Below, in pieces: positions 48,522 through 60,961 of a DNA stretch of 64,000 bases. Origin of the DNA: Mucidula mucida (lineage: Eukaryota > Basidiomycota > Agaricomycetes > Agaricales > Physalacriaceae); the NCBI GenBank assembly GCA_015501055.1, contig JADNYV010000036.1, positions 62,001 through 126,000 on the forward strand, read 5' to 3'. The position numbers were made by a program, and so were the translations under genes. The stretch's first letter is position 1. Every line of letters starts with the position of its first letter. The notes under the pieces are model-generated. The model had not been told where the DNA came from. It saw only the letters and a list, made by a program, of their open reading frames with translations, and did not search any database.

Positions 48522-48897
48522 TCAAGTAGCGGGTGTAGGCGCCATTTCTGGCGTCGACTGCATTGGAGCATTGGGATCTCTAGTTTTCTTCATGTCCTTG
48601 GCGACTGCTGCGTCGAACGCATCCTCGTCGAACGACTTGGAGCAACACGAGTTGCAGCAACCACGTTGTCTACTGCTATCACCACCGCCGAATGCCACTG
48701 TTCCCGAATGTCGTTAGCTAGACGGAATAAATTCAAAGACGAGGAACTGACTAGTGTTGCACCATGTAGTGACGCTGGCAGAACAGCAGATACCTAAAAG
48801 GAGAAATGGATAACGAGGTCCAAAGGGTCGGAAAGTAGCACGAACAACAGATGCCACAGCAAGAAGCGCAGATGTCTCCTCCAGCGTTATCAGACAT
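48522..48897 (-). CDS. Small cysteine-rich protein
   Basis: Three exons (48897-48846, 48793-48752, 48697-48522) give 89 residues. The N-terminal half has many cysteines in doublets (ASCCGICCICCSAS, TTWCNT), then RGCCNSCCSKSFDEDAFDAA and an acidic/polar tail. I recall similar small proteins ending CC...SFDEDxFD in many mushrooms, of unknown role. There is no signal peptide, so it is probably cytosolic; metal binding or membrane attachment through acylated Cys is plausible but inferred. The last intron is supported by a CTAAC branch point 16 nt before the AACAG acceptor; the nearer TCTAG leads to a stop. Confidence 0.75.
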
Positions 48898-50110
48898 GAC
48901 GATATTTGATATTCGGGAGCGTGTGGTTTAATGAAATGCACTCGAGTGCTGGCAGACAGCGATGATGATGGGGAGAGTCCGAGGAGGAGGAGGCCTAAAA
49001 TGGTAATGATAACCGGAGAAGATGATCGAGGCTGTGCTTATCCATCACAGTTGTGTTCAAGCCAAGTTCAAGCTGTGCGTAACCGTCCACGCATACTGTA
49101 CGGTCAAACTTCCCGACGGCCTGGCAATCTGAGTACATCTTTGCACGCCTCATCTCTGCGTTTTGTCCTGAATTTGGCCTGTCTCTCGAGTTTGAACCTG
49201 ATCTTGACTGGCTCTCTCGTACTTCGCGTAAACTTCCAGTACGGGAGTGACCTAATCTACCTCATTTTGGCTTGGACTGGCAGCTAGAATCCAGAGAAGT
49301 CGGAATTCTAATCATACCGACGTCGTACCATGATTGAACAGTCGACACGATGCTTACACCCATCTGAACGGATGTCCCCCCTGGTAATACCATCGATGTC
49401 ACTTGCACCTTTCAAAGCGACTGACAGGTTCTCATTGACAACGATCAGGAGGAGATTTACTGAACGACGACTGGTCGTCCTCCGCGCTTCATAGTCACTG
49501 TTTGTGGCGCTTATTGTATTACTCGCCTTCACGACCGGTCGTGATTAATTTCACCGACGAATTCATCCGCGCTCTCTCCGTCTCGGGAGCACAAACTCAG
49601 TGGCGTCCTTTCCCATGATTCCTATCGATGGACTTTTTCCCGCAGATCCTGATGATGCTGAAACATTTCGCCTAATAGGCGACGCCTCACCACTTCGTCT
49701 TTCCCAAGCAAAGCTGTTCCTTCCGTTCATATCATCGTATATCACATTCTTCCTACTCGCGACGGGCCGATAGCGCGTTTCATCCACCCGCTTTTGAAGC
49801 CAGGACTGACGATTAATCTGCCGCCGAGTTCAGGGAGATGTCTCTGCATCCAATGGGACGTCTTCTGGCTCTCGGACTCTCATTGGCACGCGTGTGAAGA
49901 GACTTGGAAGAGGGTCTTAGAGACGGTACACTTGCGCGGCTGATGGTTGCTTGAACTCAATTATGAAGGCAGGCTCTATGTCCTGGTGGTATATGCTGAA
50001 GGTAAATGCGGAATGGAATGCATTTCACAAACTAAGAGATGCAACTGTAACAAAAGATCGAGAAAGAAAGATTAATAAGAAGTGAACGTGAACATAGTAA
50101 CTGGAGAAGA
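48898..50110. other. No supported gene
   Basis: A plus frame at 48931-49287 and minus frames at 49308-49787 are short, not spliceable into a known product and without a domain. Confidence 0.4.
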
Positions 50111-51076
50111 TCATAAAGCCCGCAAGCGGCTCAAGATATCAGAATAGTCTGTATCCTCCCATCTTTGACCACCTCGCTCAACGATCCAGCGCTTACTATA
50201 GCGTTTAGGTGGAACAGAGGAATACTTCATCTCTTGGTCTTTCGACCAGACAAACTGCTCCACCTTGTCGACCTTTTCAGGCTCGTCCTCGTCCTGCCCT
50301 GCCTCCAAAAACTCAAATCCGTCACCATCCTCCGCACTGTCGTCAGACAACGAGTCCGACGAGTCCGAATAAGATGAGCGCACAAAGCATATTTCCAAAT
50401 CATCTGTTGACTCTTGGGCGATTTGCTTCAAGAGCTCCGAAGGTAAAACGGGGAGGAATAGAGGGTCAGACCCCGGGATAAGATCTTCCGGGACGGTCTC
50501 CCCAAGATGACGCCGTAGCTTGGACATACGCTTCCGTCGGGCCGTCGTTGGTGTCGGCGCTTGAGGCCCAAGCGGTGTTATAGGCGTACAAATTGTAGAG
50601 TCGGAGTGGCAACGAGGGGGAAGTAAAGCGTCTGGGGAAATGACGAGAGTGAGCTGTCCTCTCGTAGCCCGGCCAGGTTTCTCCACCGATTCAGGGGAAG
50701 AGGGCAGAGGTGTCAGTGGCAAAGGTGTGGCAGGTGTTACGGCTATAGATGGACGTGATGGGAGCGGTCGTACGGGAAGCCGACGTATTCCCGATGAGGA
50801 GGTTGGTCTTGGAGCGGACGAACCAGGAACCGGTGGTGGTGGTAATGGTCGTCGAGTACTGGTGGTACTATTTGTGCGGCGCACTCTGTCCTTGGTCTCG
50901 GGAGACGGGGGAGTGTAAAGACTATAGTGGGAGGAGGAACCCTAAGGACAAATGAGACCCAAATTCCAAAAGAATGAAACTTCGCGCACCTCTAAACAAG
51001 TGTATATGTCAATAATCGATGACACGCTGCCAGCAGAAGACACCATACTGCACGAGTCGGACGCGTTGTCAAACAT
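50111..51076 (-). CDS. Hypothetical basidiomycete protein, disordered
   Basis: Two exons (51076-50990 and 50941-50111) give 305 residues. The N-terminus has MFDNASDSCSMVSSAGSVSS. A Pro/Ser/Arg-rich disordered middle follows (RRPLPPPPVPGSS, PATPLPLTPLPSSP), then an acidic stretch (DGDGFEFLEAGQDEDEPEKV), and a conserved-looking end: KRYSKRWIVERGGQRW, then EDTDYSDILSRLRAL. I recognise that tail from mushroom hypothetical proteins without known function. The first exon carries no signal peptide. PxxP motifs suggest SH3 binding, an inference only. Confidence 0.7.
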
Positions 51077-53704
51077 GAAAACGCGCGAAGGAAAATAGAA
51101 GGGATAAGAGAAACAGTCGAGCAACGTACACAAAGAACAACAAGTGAAAGAAAGAAAGAACACCTGAGGTAAGGTCAAGGCTTTTAAGGGAACAAGGCAA
51201 AGAGGGACACAGGGTCACGACATGTTCGAGTTACATACGCGTTACACGATTACCGCCACGATTTCCGATTACGACAAATTATCCCCGCCAGGAACAGATC
51301 CTAAGCAGGGTCCATACCCGGAGCAGGAAGCGAAATTGTAAACGAAGCCGCGCCCACGGACCTCAACCACCTACATACCCGAATGTTAGGCAGTCCGTAG
51401 TTCGTGGCGAGCGAACAGGTCGATCTGTAAATGCAAGACGAGACTCTGGCGCATGCGCGTACGTGCGTCTCGGCAGTCAGCAACAAGAGGCAGTTCAGTG
51501 GGGAAGGAAGTAAGCAGAGATGTCTATAATGGTGTATCCGTATAACAACAGGTCACACACTCAACACAGCCCGAATTTGCAGTACATGATTTCCATCGGC
51601 TTGTCAAATATCCAGGTTCAACAGAGCAATGGTCGGATGTTCTTCCTCGGACTAAAGTCAGCATTCTCCATCGGAGCGCCATTGAAGGGCAGGCATCACA
51701 CAGAGGTCGCCTCGGGAGACTGAGGTTCTGAGTGTTTGATACGCTGATGGTCTCGACGACACCTACGATGTTATCAACACGAGGTGATAAGTAACTAGCG
51801 TATAGGAATGACTTGCCTCCACCCAGCGCCGTCACGAGGCCCGAATGCTATCCATCGTAGTATGGAGTGCAACTTGAAGAGTCGACAGAATGAGAAATGG
51901 TCAAGGCGACACATTTGTCCACTTGTAATCCCGAAGGCTTGATCCGTTGCTCTTTGGGCATGCCCACATGCGCCAACAAGCTCACTGCAAAGTTCCAACG
52001 GGCGGCTAATCGGTCGGCTTTGAGTCGGGTTCGCTGCTTCTGATATTGACTCTAAAAGTTCGCCTGAGGCGAGCCGTTGTCGTTGTTGCGACAGCGAAAC
52101 GTGTCATAGAGTATCCTTCGCAAATCCTTCATGACAACTTCAGCGGAAGGCTCCGACGGTCACAGAGGCGAATATCCCGATAACTCTGTTGTAGAGTACC
52201 CCAAGGTACCTATTCAGTGTACACTTTCGTCAGAAAATAAGAACATTGCAGACAACTAGAGGCCCCGTTATTATGGTCAACATCTCCGGCGCCTCAATTG
52301 GAAGAGTCCCAGACAGGCTTTGAGGGGCAGTTTCCGAGAAGGCATCCTTTGGTCGACAAAGATAACCCGGACACGTTGCGCAAGCTCGAGATCAACGGGA
52401 GGTGTATCTGTGGGTAAGAGAAGCATTGGACAATAGCAAGAGCGTTTCAAGACAGACCGCCGTTTGTTGATTGAGCGATTCAACAAGACCTGAGGTAGAC
52501 AGGATCAAAATGATGAGAGACGATCCAGTGCTAAGTGTGAGCACGATACCCCACCAATACCCAGTTCATGATGTAGGATGTGCAGCCCTGTGGTAGCACT
52601 TTGATTGAAGGCAGAATAGGAATACCTACCGAAAATATGAAACGAAGAGAAATCGAGGTATCGGCGAGTCGCCGAATGAACAGCAGACGTGCTATTGTTG
52701 GTCCCGAGTGCAATGAACCCATCGAAACATTCCTGACCGTAGCAGACCGAATGTGCCATTGGGGCTCCCAGCGATTCCGTGGGCCCGATGCACGCCTCGT
52801 TGAATCGTACCCCAGGGAAACAATGCACACATGAAGCTGCCTGGAATTCCGGTGATAGAACTCGCCGGTCTGTGTCGTTCTCCGAGGGACCGCGAACCGC
52901 GTATGTAGTTAGCTTGACTAGAGCTTGAGCGTGCGGTCAAACCGAGACTGGAACAATAAGTCCAGTCGGTCGTGTGACTCTATCCTGTATGTCTGGACCA
53001 GGTGGATGGACGGGGCAGGCGAAAGATAGGCCTTCGAATACTCAGTTGGAAGCTTGACAGACGGGTGAGGCACGACAGTTCAACGCGGTCTTGGTTATTG
53101 TCAAACGCAAGGCGAAGGATTCTAATCAAGCAAGGACATACACAGGAACCCTGGTCTGCACCTCACCTCCAAATAAACAGCCATGACGATGCACTCTGGA
53201 TAATGTTCTGACGTTAACCTGGTTCGGGATTTGCGCTCTGGTACACTAGCCGGAGCTTTCAAGACGGTGGTGAAGGTTGGTGATACTCAGAGTTGTCATA
53301 GTGATGCTTGGCGTTGACAATTACGGACCTTGACCCATCGTTCTCGCCTTGAAGGTCATTGTTGTATATCTATTGAATGGCTATTACGGGCGTCGTCAAT
53401 TGTTGCCACCTCCGATTTTCTCGCGTTATCGCATGCACACTCTACTTCTATCACCAGTTCCCGGTGATTTATGTTTAGACGTTCTCCACGCTTATTATTG
53501 ACGACAACAGAGGTACGGTCATTTGTTCCAGGAGAACTATCGACTACATCAGAACGTTTTCCCGCGTCTTCATCATTCTATCTTGCTCTCCACATGCTCA
53601 CGTCCCAAAGCATACGCATGCATGTCGTCCAAGGATAGTGGTTTCCCCTTCGTGGTACTTATAAGGATGCTTCACCCATAACGCGACTTCTCGTTCCCTG
53701 TAGC
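51077..53704. other. No supported gene
   Basis: A 2.6-kb stretch with many overlapping short frames. Minus frames at 52505-52830 have some coding texture but no domain or splice path. It could contain a decayed gene. Confidence 0.4.
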
Positions 53705-56348
53705 ATGCGTTTTCTGGAGGCCTTCAGTTTGCTCCTGGTCGCTGGTCTCACGTTCGCGGATCCATGCAGTGACATCGCTGGCATGGCCTTTGTGCCTCCA
53801 GCCGACGCCAGAGCATGCCTCAAGTCGTTCCCATTCAACGAGACCTTGCGCCAAAACCTACTTGCCAACGCCGCCGGTGTCCTTGATTTTTTCACTTTCG
53901 AAGAATATTACCTGGATTCACCTGCGCCGTTTCAAGAGTCCACTGTCAATATCCGGTCAGAGCTTGCGCGCATAAACTCGACCACGTACGAGGCAAGTTC
54001 GTGTTCCAGCCACCGGGCCATGAGCTGACCATTACGCTAGACCGACTACGACCTCAGCTGGGATTTATATACCTTCACGACACAACTAAATGATGGTCAC
54101 ACCCGTCTGTGTCTTTCACATGCCATCATGCGACTTTTCTGATTAATCTCTGTAGGATGGTTCCCCGATTGCTACACGTCTTTTCAGAGCCTCATGCCTG
54201 CGCCTATTATAACGGCATCGGTCAACGGCACAGAAGGCGTTTACATCGCTCCGGACGTCGTAGAATTTGCGGCCCTCATCGGGACTGACTTCACCTCATT
54301 CTACGATTCGATTGGATTTAATATCTCTCATCTCGCTGGTGCTCGCGTCCTCTCTATTGAGGGTCAAGATCCCTACGATTTCGTTGATGTCATTGCGTCT
54401 ACGATTTCAGGGAATTACCTTGACCATGGCGTTCGCGTAAACTCAGTCTTCACTAGCTACAGGATCTCTGGTACAGACTTTTCGCAACGTATCGGTGACC
54501 TTGCAGGTCCCACTGGCGTCGAACGGGACACAATGACGATGACTGTAAATGTCGCTGGGTCTAACACGACGGAGACAATAACGGTTCCCCTTCTTGCCAA
54601 TTTCGCAGGCGCCGCTTTTACGGATGGACCATCCTAGTAAGGCTCCTCATGAAACTTCCAATACACCCTGCTGACTCAACCTGCAGTTGGGCTAACAATT
54701 GTGCCGCGACTGACTCTACAAATGGCATCGACTTCAAGGGCGAGGCTTTCTTGAAGACTGCCACCCCTCGTCGTATGATGGCGAAGGGTGAGATCGTTGA
54801 TCTTGGGAACATGAATGCGGTTGGGCTTCCGGACAGATTTCACCCGACATTGCCACCTGTAGACGGAAGCAGTGGGGTTATCAAATCGTTTATTCTACCA
54901 GGAAGCGAAACGGGTGTGGTAAGTTCCGTCTTTGGCTGTATCTGCTCGGACTGACGTGTGTTTTCAAGATGTTCGTAGGGTCTTTCAGTGGCGACTTTGA
55001 TGGCTTCATGAGTGATACGGTGGCGGCAATCACTAGCTTCCAGAACGCTGGGGTTAGTCAATTGATAATCGATTTGACCAACAATGGCGGTAAGCGACTG
55101 CTCTCGTCTTGGCTGTAACTCTGAAACCTTTCAAGGCGGGTTCATCTGCCTCGGGTTCTTCCTGTTTCAGTACCTTGGGGGTGCGACCAATTTCCCCTAC
55201 CCGTAAGTCCATTGAACCGTATTTCCGATATGTACTAAATCATACACCGTCATACAGAGGTTTCGTCTCCACGGCTCGTGGTAATCCGCTTGCACAAAAG
55301 ATTGTGGCTTCGGATATTGCGTTGGGACTGGACGCCTCCTTCAGTTTCTATACACCGGATAACTGTATGCACTATCGTCTTTGCCTTTCGTGCACTAGAG
55401 ACTAACGAGCATGTAGACGCTTTCTTAAATGGCACGCTAATGCCTACGCATTTCAATTACATGTCCCCCGTTGTGAATTTCACGGTGAATGGGGTACAGG
55501 ATCCTACATCCCAGCGATTCCACGTGCGTTCAGTTGTAGCAGCTTAGCGCTTCGTTCTTCATTCGTTTACATAGGATACATGTGAGCTGTTTTTCTCTCA
55601 ACCGGTTCCAGACGAACCTCCTTTTGCCCCTGAGTGCGTATCCTCTTCGTGATAGACACCGTCTCCTCATTGACAACATTTTAGAAACATTGCTATCGGT
55701 ATGAAACTTGATTTAAAGCTTGATACTTCGCATCGACCAATCACCATCAAGTGAGCAACGGGAATTGCGCATCTACCTGTGCGATGTTTAGCACCCTCAT
55801 GAATGAACGTCTTGGCACCAAGATTGCCATCTTCGGTGGCAAGCCAGGAGAGAACGTCGAATTTAAAGGTTGGAGACTTTGATGCGTAGTCGCAGGAATA
55901 CTCAAACATCGCCTAGGCATGGCTGGTAATCAAGTACTGGAGTGGTTCGATCTAGACTCTGAAATCAAGACTGCCGATTTAGAGAAGGTGCGTTGCTCGG
56001 GTTAGACCACCATTATGCACTCATTCCTTTGATAGGACCCATTAGCGCCGCCTGACTTGTCTGTTTCTCTCTCATCTTCTGAAGGTCATACTAATCCTTT
56101 CAAGGCTCATCTCAGGAGATTTCCGGTGAGTGGTCTTTCTTGGTGTCAAAAGATAGCTCTGAATGGTCAATGCAGTGTTAACTGGAGAACCGGTCAGTTG
56201 TATGCGATCGATTTTATAACGCTTGCTTATCGTGGTCACAGCTTGGAGCTGGGAGGACGAGAACACCCCCATAGCCTACAGGTCTGAATTGCCGAAACGT
56301 TCGTTGCGCTTCATTTTCAACTCCGTACACGATGCTAAGCTCTTCTAA
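53705..56348 (+). CDS. Secreted S41 (CPAF-like) serine peptidase
   Basis: A 13-or-so exon gene starting with a signal peptide (MRFLEAFSLLLVAGLTFA). The pattern LNDGHTRWFPDCYTSFQ carries the likely catalytic His. Then come a PDZ-like region (GTEGVYIAPDVVEF, ARVLSIEGQDPYDFVDV), IIDLTNNGGGFICLG, and the nucleophile block SNGNCASTCAMFSTLMNE. It ends DPLAPPDLLISGDFRVNWRT and then AWSWEDENTPIAY, stopping at 56348. This is the secreted fungal branch of the CPAF/tail-specific protease family. Several N-glycosylation sequons are present. Two choices matter: intron 1 starts with GCAAGT (a GC-AG intron after TTYE), and near the end an intron GTCTGTTTC...TTTCAAG (branch TACTAAT) removes an apparent Ser-rich insert and restores phase with VNWRT. 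Confidence 0.85.
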
Positions 56349-57048
56349 CTCTAGTTCGATTTCCGTATACGTTCGATACGTATAACAACCCGCAGAATCT
56401 GTGGCTTTTCGCGTCAGTTCCCTTCATCTGCCGTACTGCGGCTGTGTCTGACATTATCCTAGTGAACAAGAAATGTTCTGAAGTGTAGATCTCGACAGGT
56501 TGCCCTGGAGGTTCTCCTGTTCACCGTGTAGTTTCCGGATAAACTGTGGCGTCATTATTATTGTATACCCATATCAGTTGCCAACCTTGTTTCTTGTACG
56601 CTCAAGCTAAGTTTTGTTCGTTGATGCCTTCGTTACACAACTGCGCAGACTCCTTTAATTGCCTTGACACCATGCCGTGCGCCATTGCGACAAAACTCTT
56701 GCGCTTCCCTGCAGATTACCTCGTCGCGACTCATGTTCGTCTGCAATAGGGACGCTCTTCGCAAGCATGTCTTACAGTCTCGACTTCTTCTTTCGATAGT
56801 GCGTACTAGTTGGGCACGACCTTCGCACCTGTGGACTCAATCGTCATTTGAACTGGACTTTTTCATAGGCGACCGAGAGGCGGGGGTAAAATGGCAAATC
56901 GAATTATGAAAAGAAAAAGGCTACGTTCTGCGCAATCAGCCTTGTCACAGGACAACATCTATATCTCTTCCGCCGATGGCAGTTTACTTTGACTTCGCGA
57001 GTACGAGTGCGAAAAACGATGCTGATCTTTTCATTCCTGGGACGGAGC
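56349..57048. other. No supported gene
   Basis: Convergent 3' flanks of the peptidase and the small acidic protein. Short frames only. Confidence 0.5.
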
Positions 57049-57395
57049 TCAGATTGCATTTGCGCAGCATGGAAACGTCTTTGCCCACCATCCCTGTGCA
57101 TGGAATTGTCAATGAATGTGTTACGTTGTACATATAGATATGATCTGCTCACCTTGACGTTGTCGATGTGCTCCTGTGCGCCCGACTCTGGGTCTGCGGC
57201 GTACTCCACAGTTTTCTTGCCTACTTCCTCGGCGGCGCCTTCTCCATAGGAAGTGACGACCTTTTCTCCTATAGTTTCCTCGTTCTCGGCTTCTGGATGT
57301 GCTATGAAATGTCGGTTGGAGAATGACGGCTTCAAAGGATGCGACTTACAGGGACTCATTCCTGTACGTTTTGCTGGCTGCTTTTCGACGGTCAT
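57049..57395 (-). CDS. Small acidic hypothetical protein
   Basis: Three exons (57395-57350, 57301-57153, 57093-57049) join in phase to 79 residues: MTVEKQPAKRTGMSPSHPEA, then a Glu/Gly/Ala-rich helix (GEGAAEEVGKKTVEYAADPE), then GWWAKTFPCCANAI. No signal peptide or known domain. The clean phases and the three GT-AG junctions support a real gene; the final exon is the least sure. Confidence 0.5.
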
Positions 57396-60106
57396 GGCTT
57401 GGATCAGACTAGTAGAAGTAACACAGACTCTGTCTGTTCAGCGGGAGGCTGGGTGGCCAATGAGGAAAAAGCCTGGGGTGACCACTGTGTCCGTACCTTC
57501 GCGCTCTTATAAGACTCCATTTATGATGCCTATGAGTATCATTCTCTCTGTTGACGTTCCCATGACAGTCATTCATAAAGTAGATGCATATCTGAATGTG
57601 ATACTGTACATATCATCGAGCTGTCTGTCTAATCGAGCTTCCTTGCTCTACCAAAAGGAAGTAGAACAACAGTCGAATGTTAAAACCGTACTGTTCTCTG
57701 TCGCTGTCACGATTTTGAATGGTTGATTGATGAGATGATTATACATGACTCAGGCCCGACATACGCAAAGGTGACAGTAATCTGACGGCGGCATCGTTGA
57801 TTCAGGACGTCTCTCAGTCACGTTTGAACAGAACTCGTCCTCCACTTCTTTGACGTTGAGTGCTGCATATGTATGTCAATGTGTTGATGATCTGTGAGCG
57901 CTGGTGGACTTGCCATCAAGCCTGATAACTATCAAGGAGCCGAGTTTGGATCGCTGAAGGTCTCTTAGTTTTGTCTAGTGCCACTGGGAAATCAGTCTTT
58001 CAGTTACCGCCGAAGGATCCCCCGACTGTACATAAGTTATCCTTTGGGCGGAACAGCGGCGATTTCCTTCCCTGTGTGCTACGTTTGTCACCGCACCCAC
58101 CTTGTCAATGTTGGATACGAAACAAAGGCACTCAGTGCTCGATAACAGAAGTTTGTCTTACCGAAAATGATAGCACCTGATGGCGGCGAAAACAGTCAAG
58201 TACAATCCCAACTCGAAGGTCCGTGCTATTTGGACGTCCTGTTCCGTTGCACATGACCGCGAGAGCTGCCTGGGAGCTAGCATTTGGAAAATGGCCGCCA
58301 TCAACCGAGGCTTGCCGTAGCACGGTGCTCTTTATACGTTGTTCCAGTTAATGATAGACATGAAGACCCCCAGTGGAAGTTATAAGCAAAGACTTCGTTC
58401 AACTCAAAGGCCTTGACAATCACGACCAAACTATCTTTAGCCACATTTGGAAAGTTATCGTTCACCTAGGACACCTTTCCTATGCGCTACTAGATGTGAC
58501 AGCCAAGCGAACCAAACCACCCCAACCCAAAAGCTGTGAAGGACGCGCGGACATGATGCCGCTATCATCTGCCCAATCTCCGGACCTCCATTTTTCCCAT
58601 CTTCCAGTGCCAGTGCTTCTGCGCATGCTGTCGAAACTACCTGACTCACCGTTCCTATATGCTCCGAAGAGCTTCTATTGACGCCAGACTCACTAGGGCT
58701 TCCTCATTAAGTTTAACGAATCATCAATTCATCGTTAAGCATGCTTCTTTCCTTAGTATGACTCAGTGCTACACAACTTCATTGTTCACTTGGGTCTCAC
58801 TTGCTTGATGCACCAGGTGATGGGGCGATAAACGACACGCCATGCTAGTTTTGTCTCCCTGTCCTCATGCGTTGCGTCGATCTGCGGACCCGAACCCATC
58901 CTCGAGTCAAACAAAAAAAAACATCGGCAGGGAATGAAATTTTCCGATCTCTAGCTGGGCCTCATCTGATGAGGTTTTCTTTGTTCCATGTCTATGATTC
59001 TGAATTCTCGGGTCTGATGGCAACTCAGCGCCACATAAGAGGAATGACTCGGGTGCCAGACGACAGGATCCACGGTGCGCTCCTCTTCCCACTATCGCAA
59101 TGCATGAGTCACTGCGACACGCGTTCGGCGCGTGTATGAAGACGGCGAGCGTCTGAAGGGGCGTCCTCGTTTCCAACTTGAGGGCAAAGGGTACGTGGGT
59201 TTGAACAGCTCGGAGCCTGTCCTGTCCCCTATTCTTGAACTCACTTCGCCTCACCTATAGTAGGCGCTTAATCGACAGCCAGGAGGACCTACTACATCCA
59301 TCCGGAGTGGTCCTCCCTGCGATCTACATTCCTATACCGCTGATTATGTGGGTAAGACGCCGTTTGCCGCCTCAGTTCTCACTAGGGACAGCCTGAATAG
59401 TAGTATGCACCCCTTCATACGAAACGCTCCAAAACACGTTAGGTTGACTTGCTACATTCCTCTAGCTGACTCGCTACCATACTGAGAAATTGTATGTTTC
59501 GGCGTTTCGGCCGTCGATCCCGCCGCGCCCGCTGCACTGCCATGCGCACAGTCACCATCCCGATCCCGCGCCATCCACCCAACGGAACATCAAGCGGCCG
59601 TATACTGCGCGTCCGCTGACGCGGCCCTTGCGGCATCCGTCGTCGGTCCCGCAGTCAGCGCGCTTGGTAAGCGCTGCATAATCATAGCACGGCGGTGGGT
59701 CTTCGAGTGTATTCCTGGTCCCACTCATTCAGTTCCCGTGCGCGTATCACAAATTCAAAAGTAAAAAAAGTTGATAATGATAGTAATGCATGAATGGATA
59801 CAATTATAGCTACATGATGTCTGGGTGTGCCAACAAAAATGATAAACTGAGGTGGGTCTAACGGTAAAGTACAGATTATGTGGAGCTTAAGAGGTCCCAG
59901 GAAAACAGAATGAAACCCAAAAGACAAAGAAATAAGAGGTGGGATGGAAACAGTAGACGAGCGTGTACTAGGCAATGCGTCCATCCCGGGGTCGTTAACC
60001 ATCCCAGATGGACCTGAAAATCGCATAATCGTAACAAAGGGGGATACTAGTACATGGGTAGCTCTGGTGGTATACCCAAACGAGAAATCAATGACTCGGG
60101 AGGTGA
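57396..60106. other. No supported gene
   Basis: A 2.7-kb region with short frames on both strands, none with a recognisable domain. A plus frame at 58373-58681 has coding texture but no partners. Confidence 0.45.
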
Positions 60107-60961
60107 TCAAACCCTAGTCTTGACGAGCGTCGAGAGAACAGACACATCGCCGGTTCCGATAGTTGCCTCAGGCGCACTAGCAGACCCTGCGTCGACGAAG
60201 CGAGGCCAGCTGACAGTGAGCATGCCCTCAAACATCTGCGCCGAGATATCAGATTGCTAAAAAGAGCGAACAATCAGCTTCAAGTCCATTATTCGACGAA
60301 TATAGAAGAACAATGGGGAAATGGAAAATGGCATCACGCGCGAGGTGACCCATTTGGATTGACATGCATAGCATTGGAGGTGGAAAGAGACTCACTTGGA
60401 CACCCGAAGGGAGAGGTACAGCACGGTGGAACCGCCCATATCTGAGTTCTTGAACGGCAGCCTTAACGGGGCGGACATCGATCTGCATAGAAGCCGATCC
60501 ACGACCGTCGTCGACGGCAGGCTTGGGAGGCTCACTCGCGGCGCCGCAGTGGATCATAGGACACCGACGTTCGCCATCGATGATGAGATTTCCTTCTTTG
60601 ATAGACAAACTCATATCTGCGGTCCTAACGCCCGGCAGCTCGAATGTCGCAATATAGTTGGGCGACATGGGGTTGTCGTAGACATCCATGCTGTAAAAAG
60701 TGAGCTTAGAAGTTTGACGTGCGCCACTGTAGAAGTGGTGGCTTACCGAGGGATGAACGTCTGCTCAGTGCGGACGACTTGTTCGGTTGTTCTCGTGGCC
60801 TTGACATAGTCGGCATTGACAGAGATGACACCTCTACTGACGAGATCCCTAAGTTTGGCCTGAGTGTAGCGTTCGACCATCGCCTGAACGCCCTCTGGCA
60901 AAGCGCGTTGGTTGGCTGTGTGGATGGCCTTGCGCGTGGACTTGGAGTGCGCTGGAGACAT
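60107..60961 (-). CDS. Small heat-shock protein (Hsp20 / alpha-crystallin domain)
   Basis: Three exons (60961-60747, 60690-60396, 60256-60107) give 219 residues. The N-terminal 70 residues are helical and basic (KSTRKAIHTANQRALPEGVQ). The alpha-crystallin domain begins MDVYDNPMSPNYIATFELPG, continues MSLSIKEGNLIIDGERR and FHRAVPLPSGVQ, and closes with the beta-strand FEGMLTVSWPRF, equivalent to the family's GVLTVxxP. It has an insert of about 40 residues (SEPPKPAVDDGRGSASMQI and more) in the middle loop and no obvious I-x-I tail. It is an ATP-independent holdase in the cytosol or nucleus. A start further upstream (61138) would add a shorter basic leader; I chose 60961 as the better match. Confidence 0.88.
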
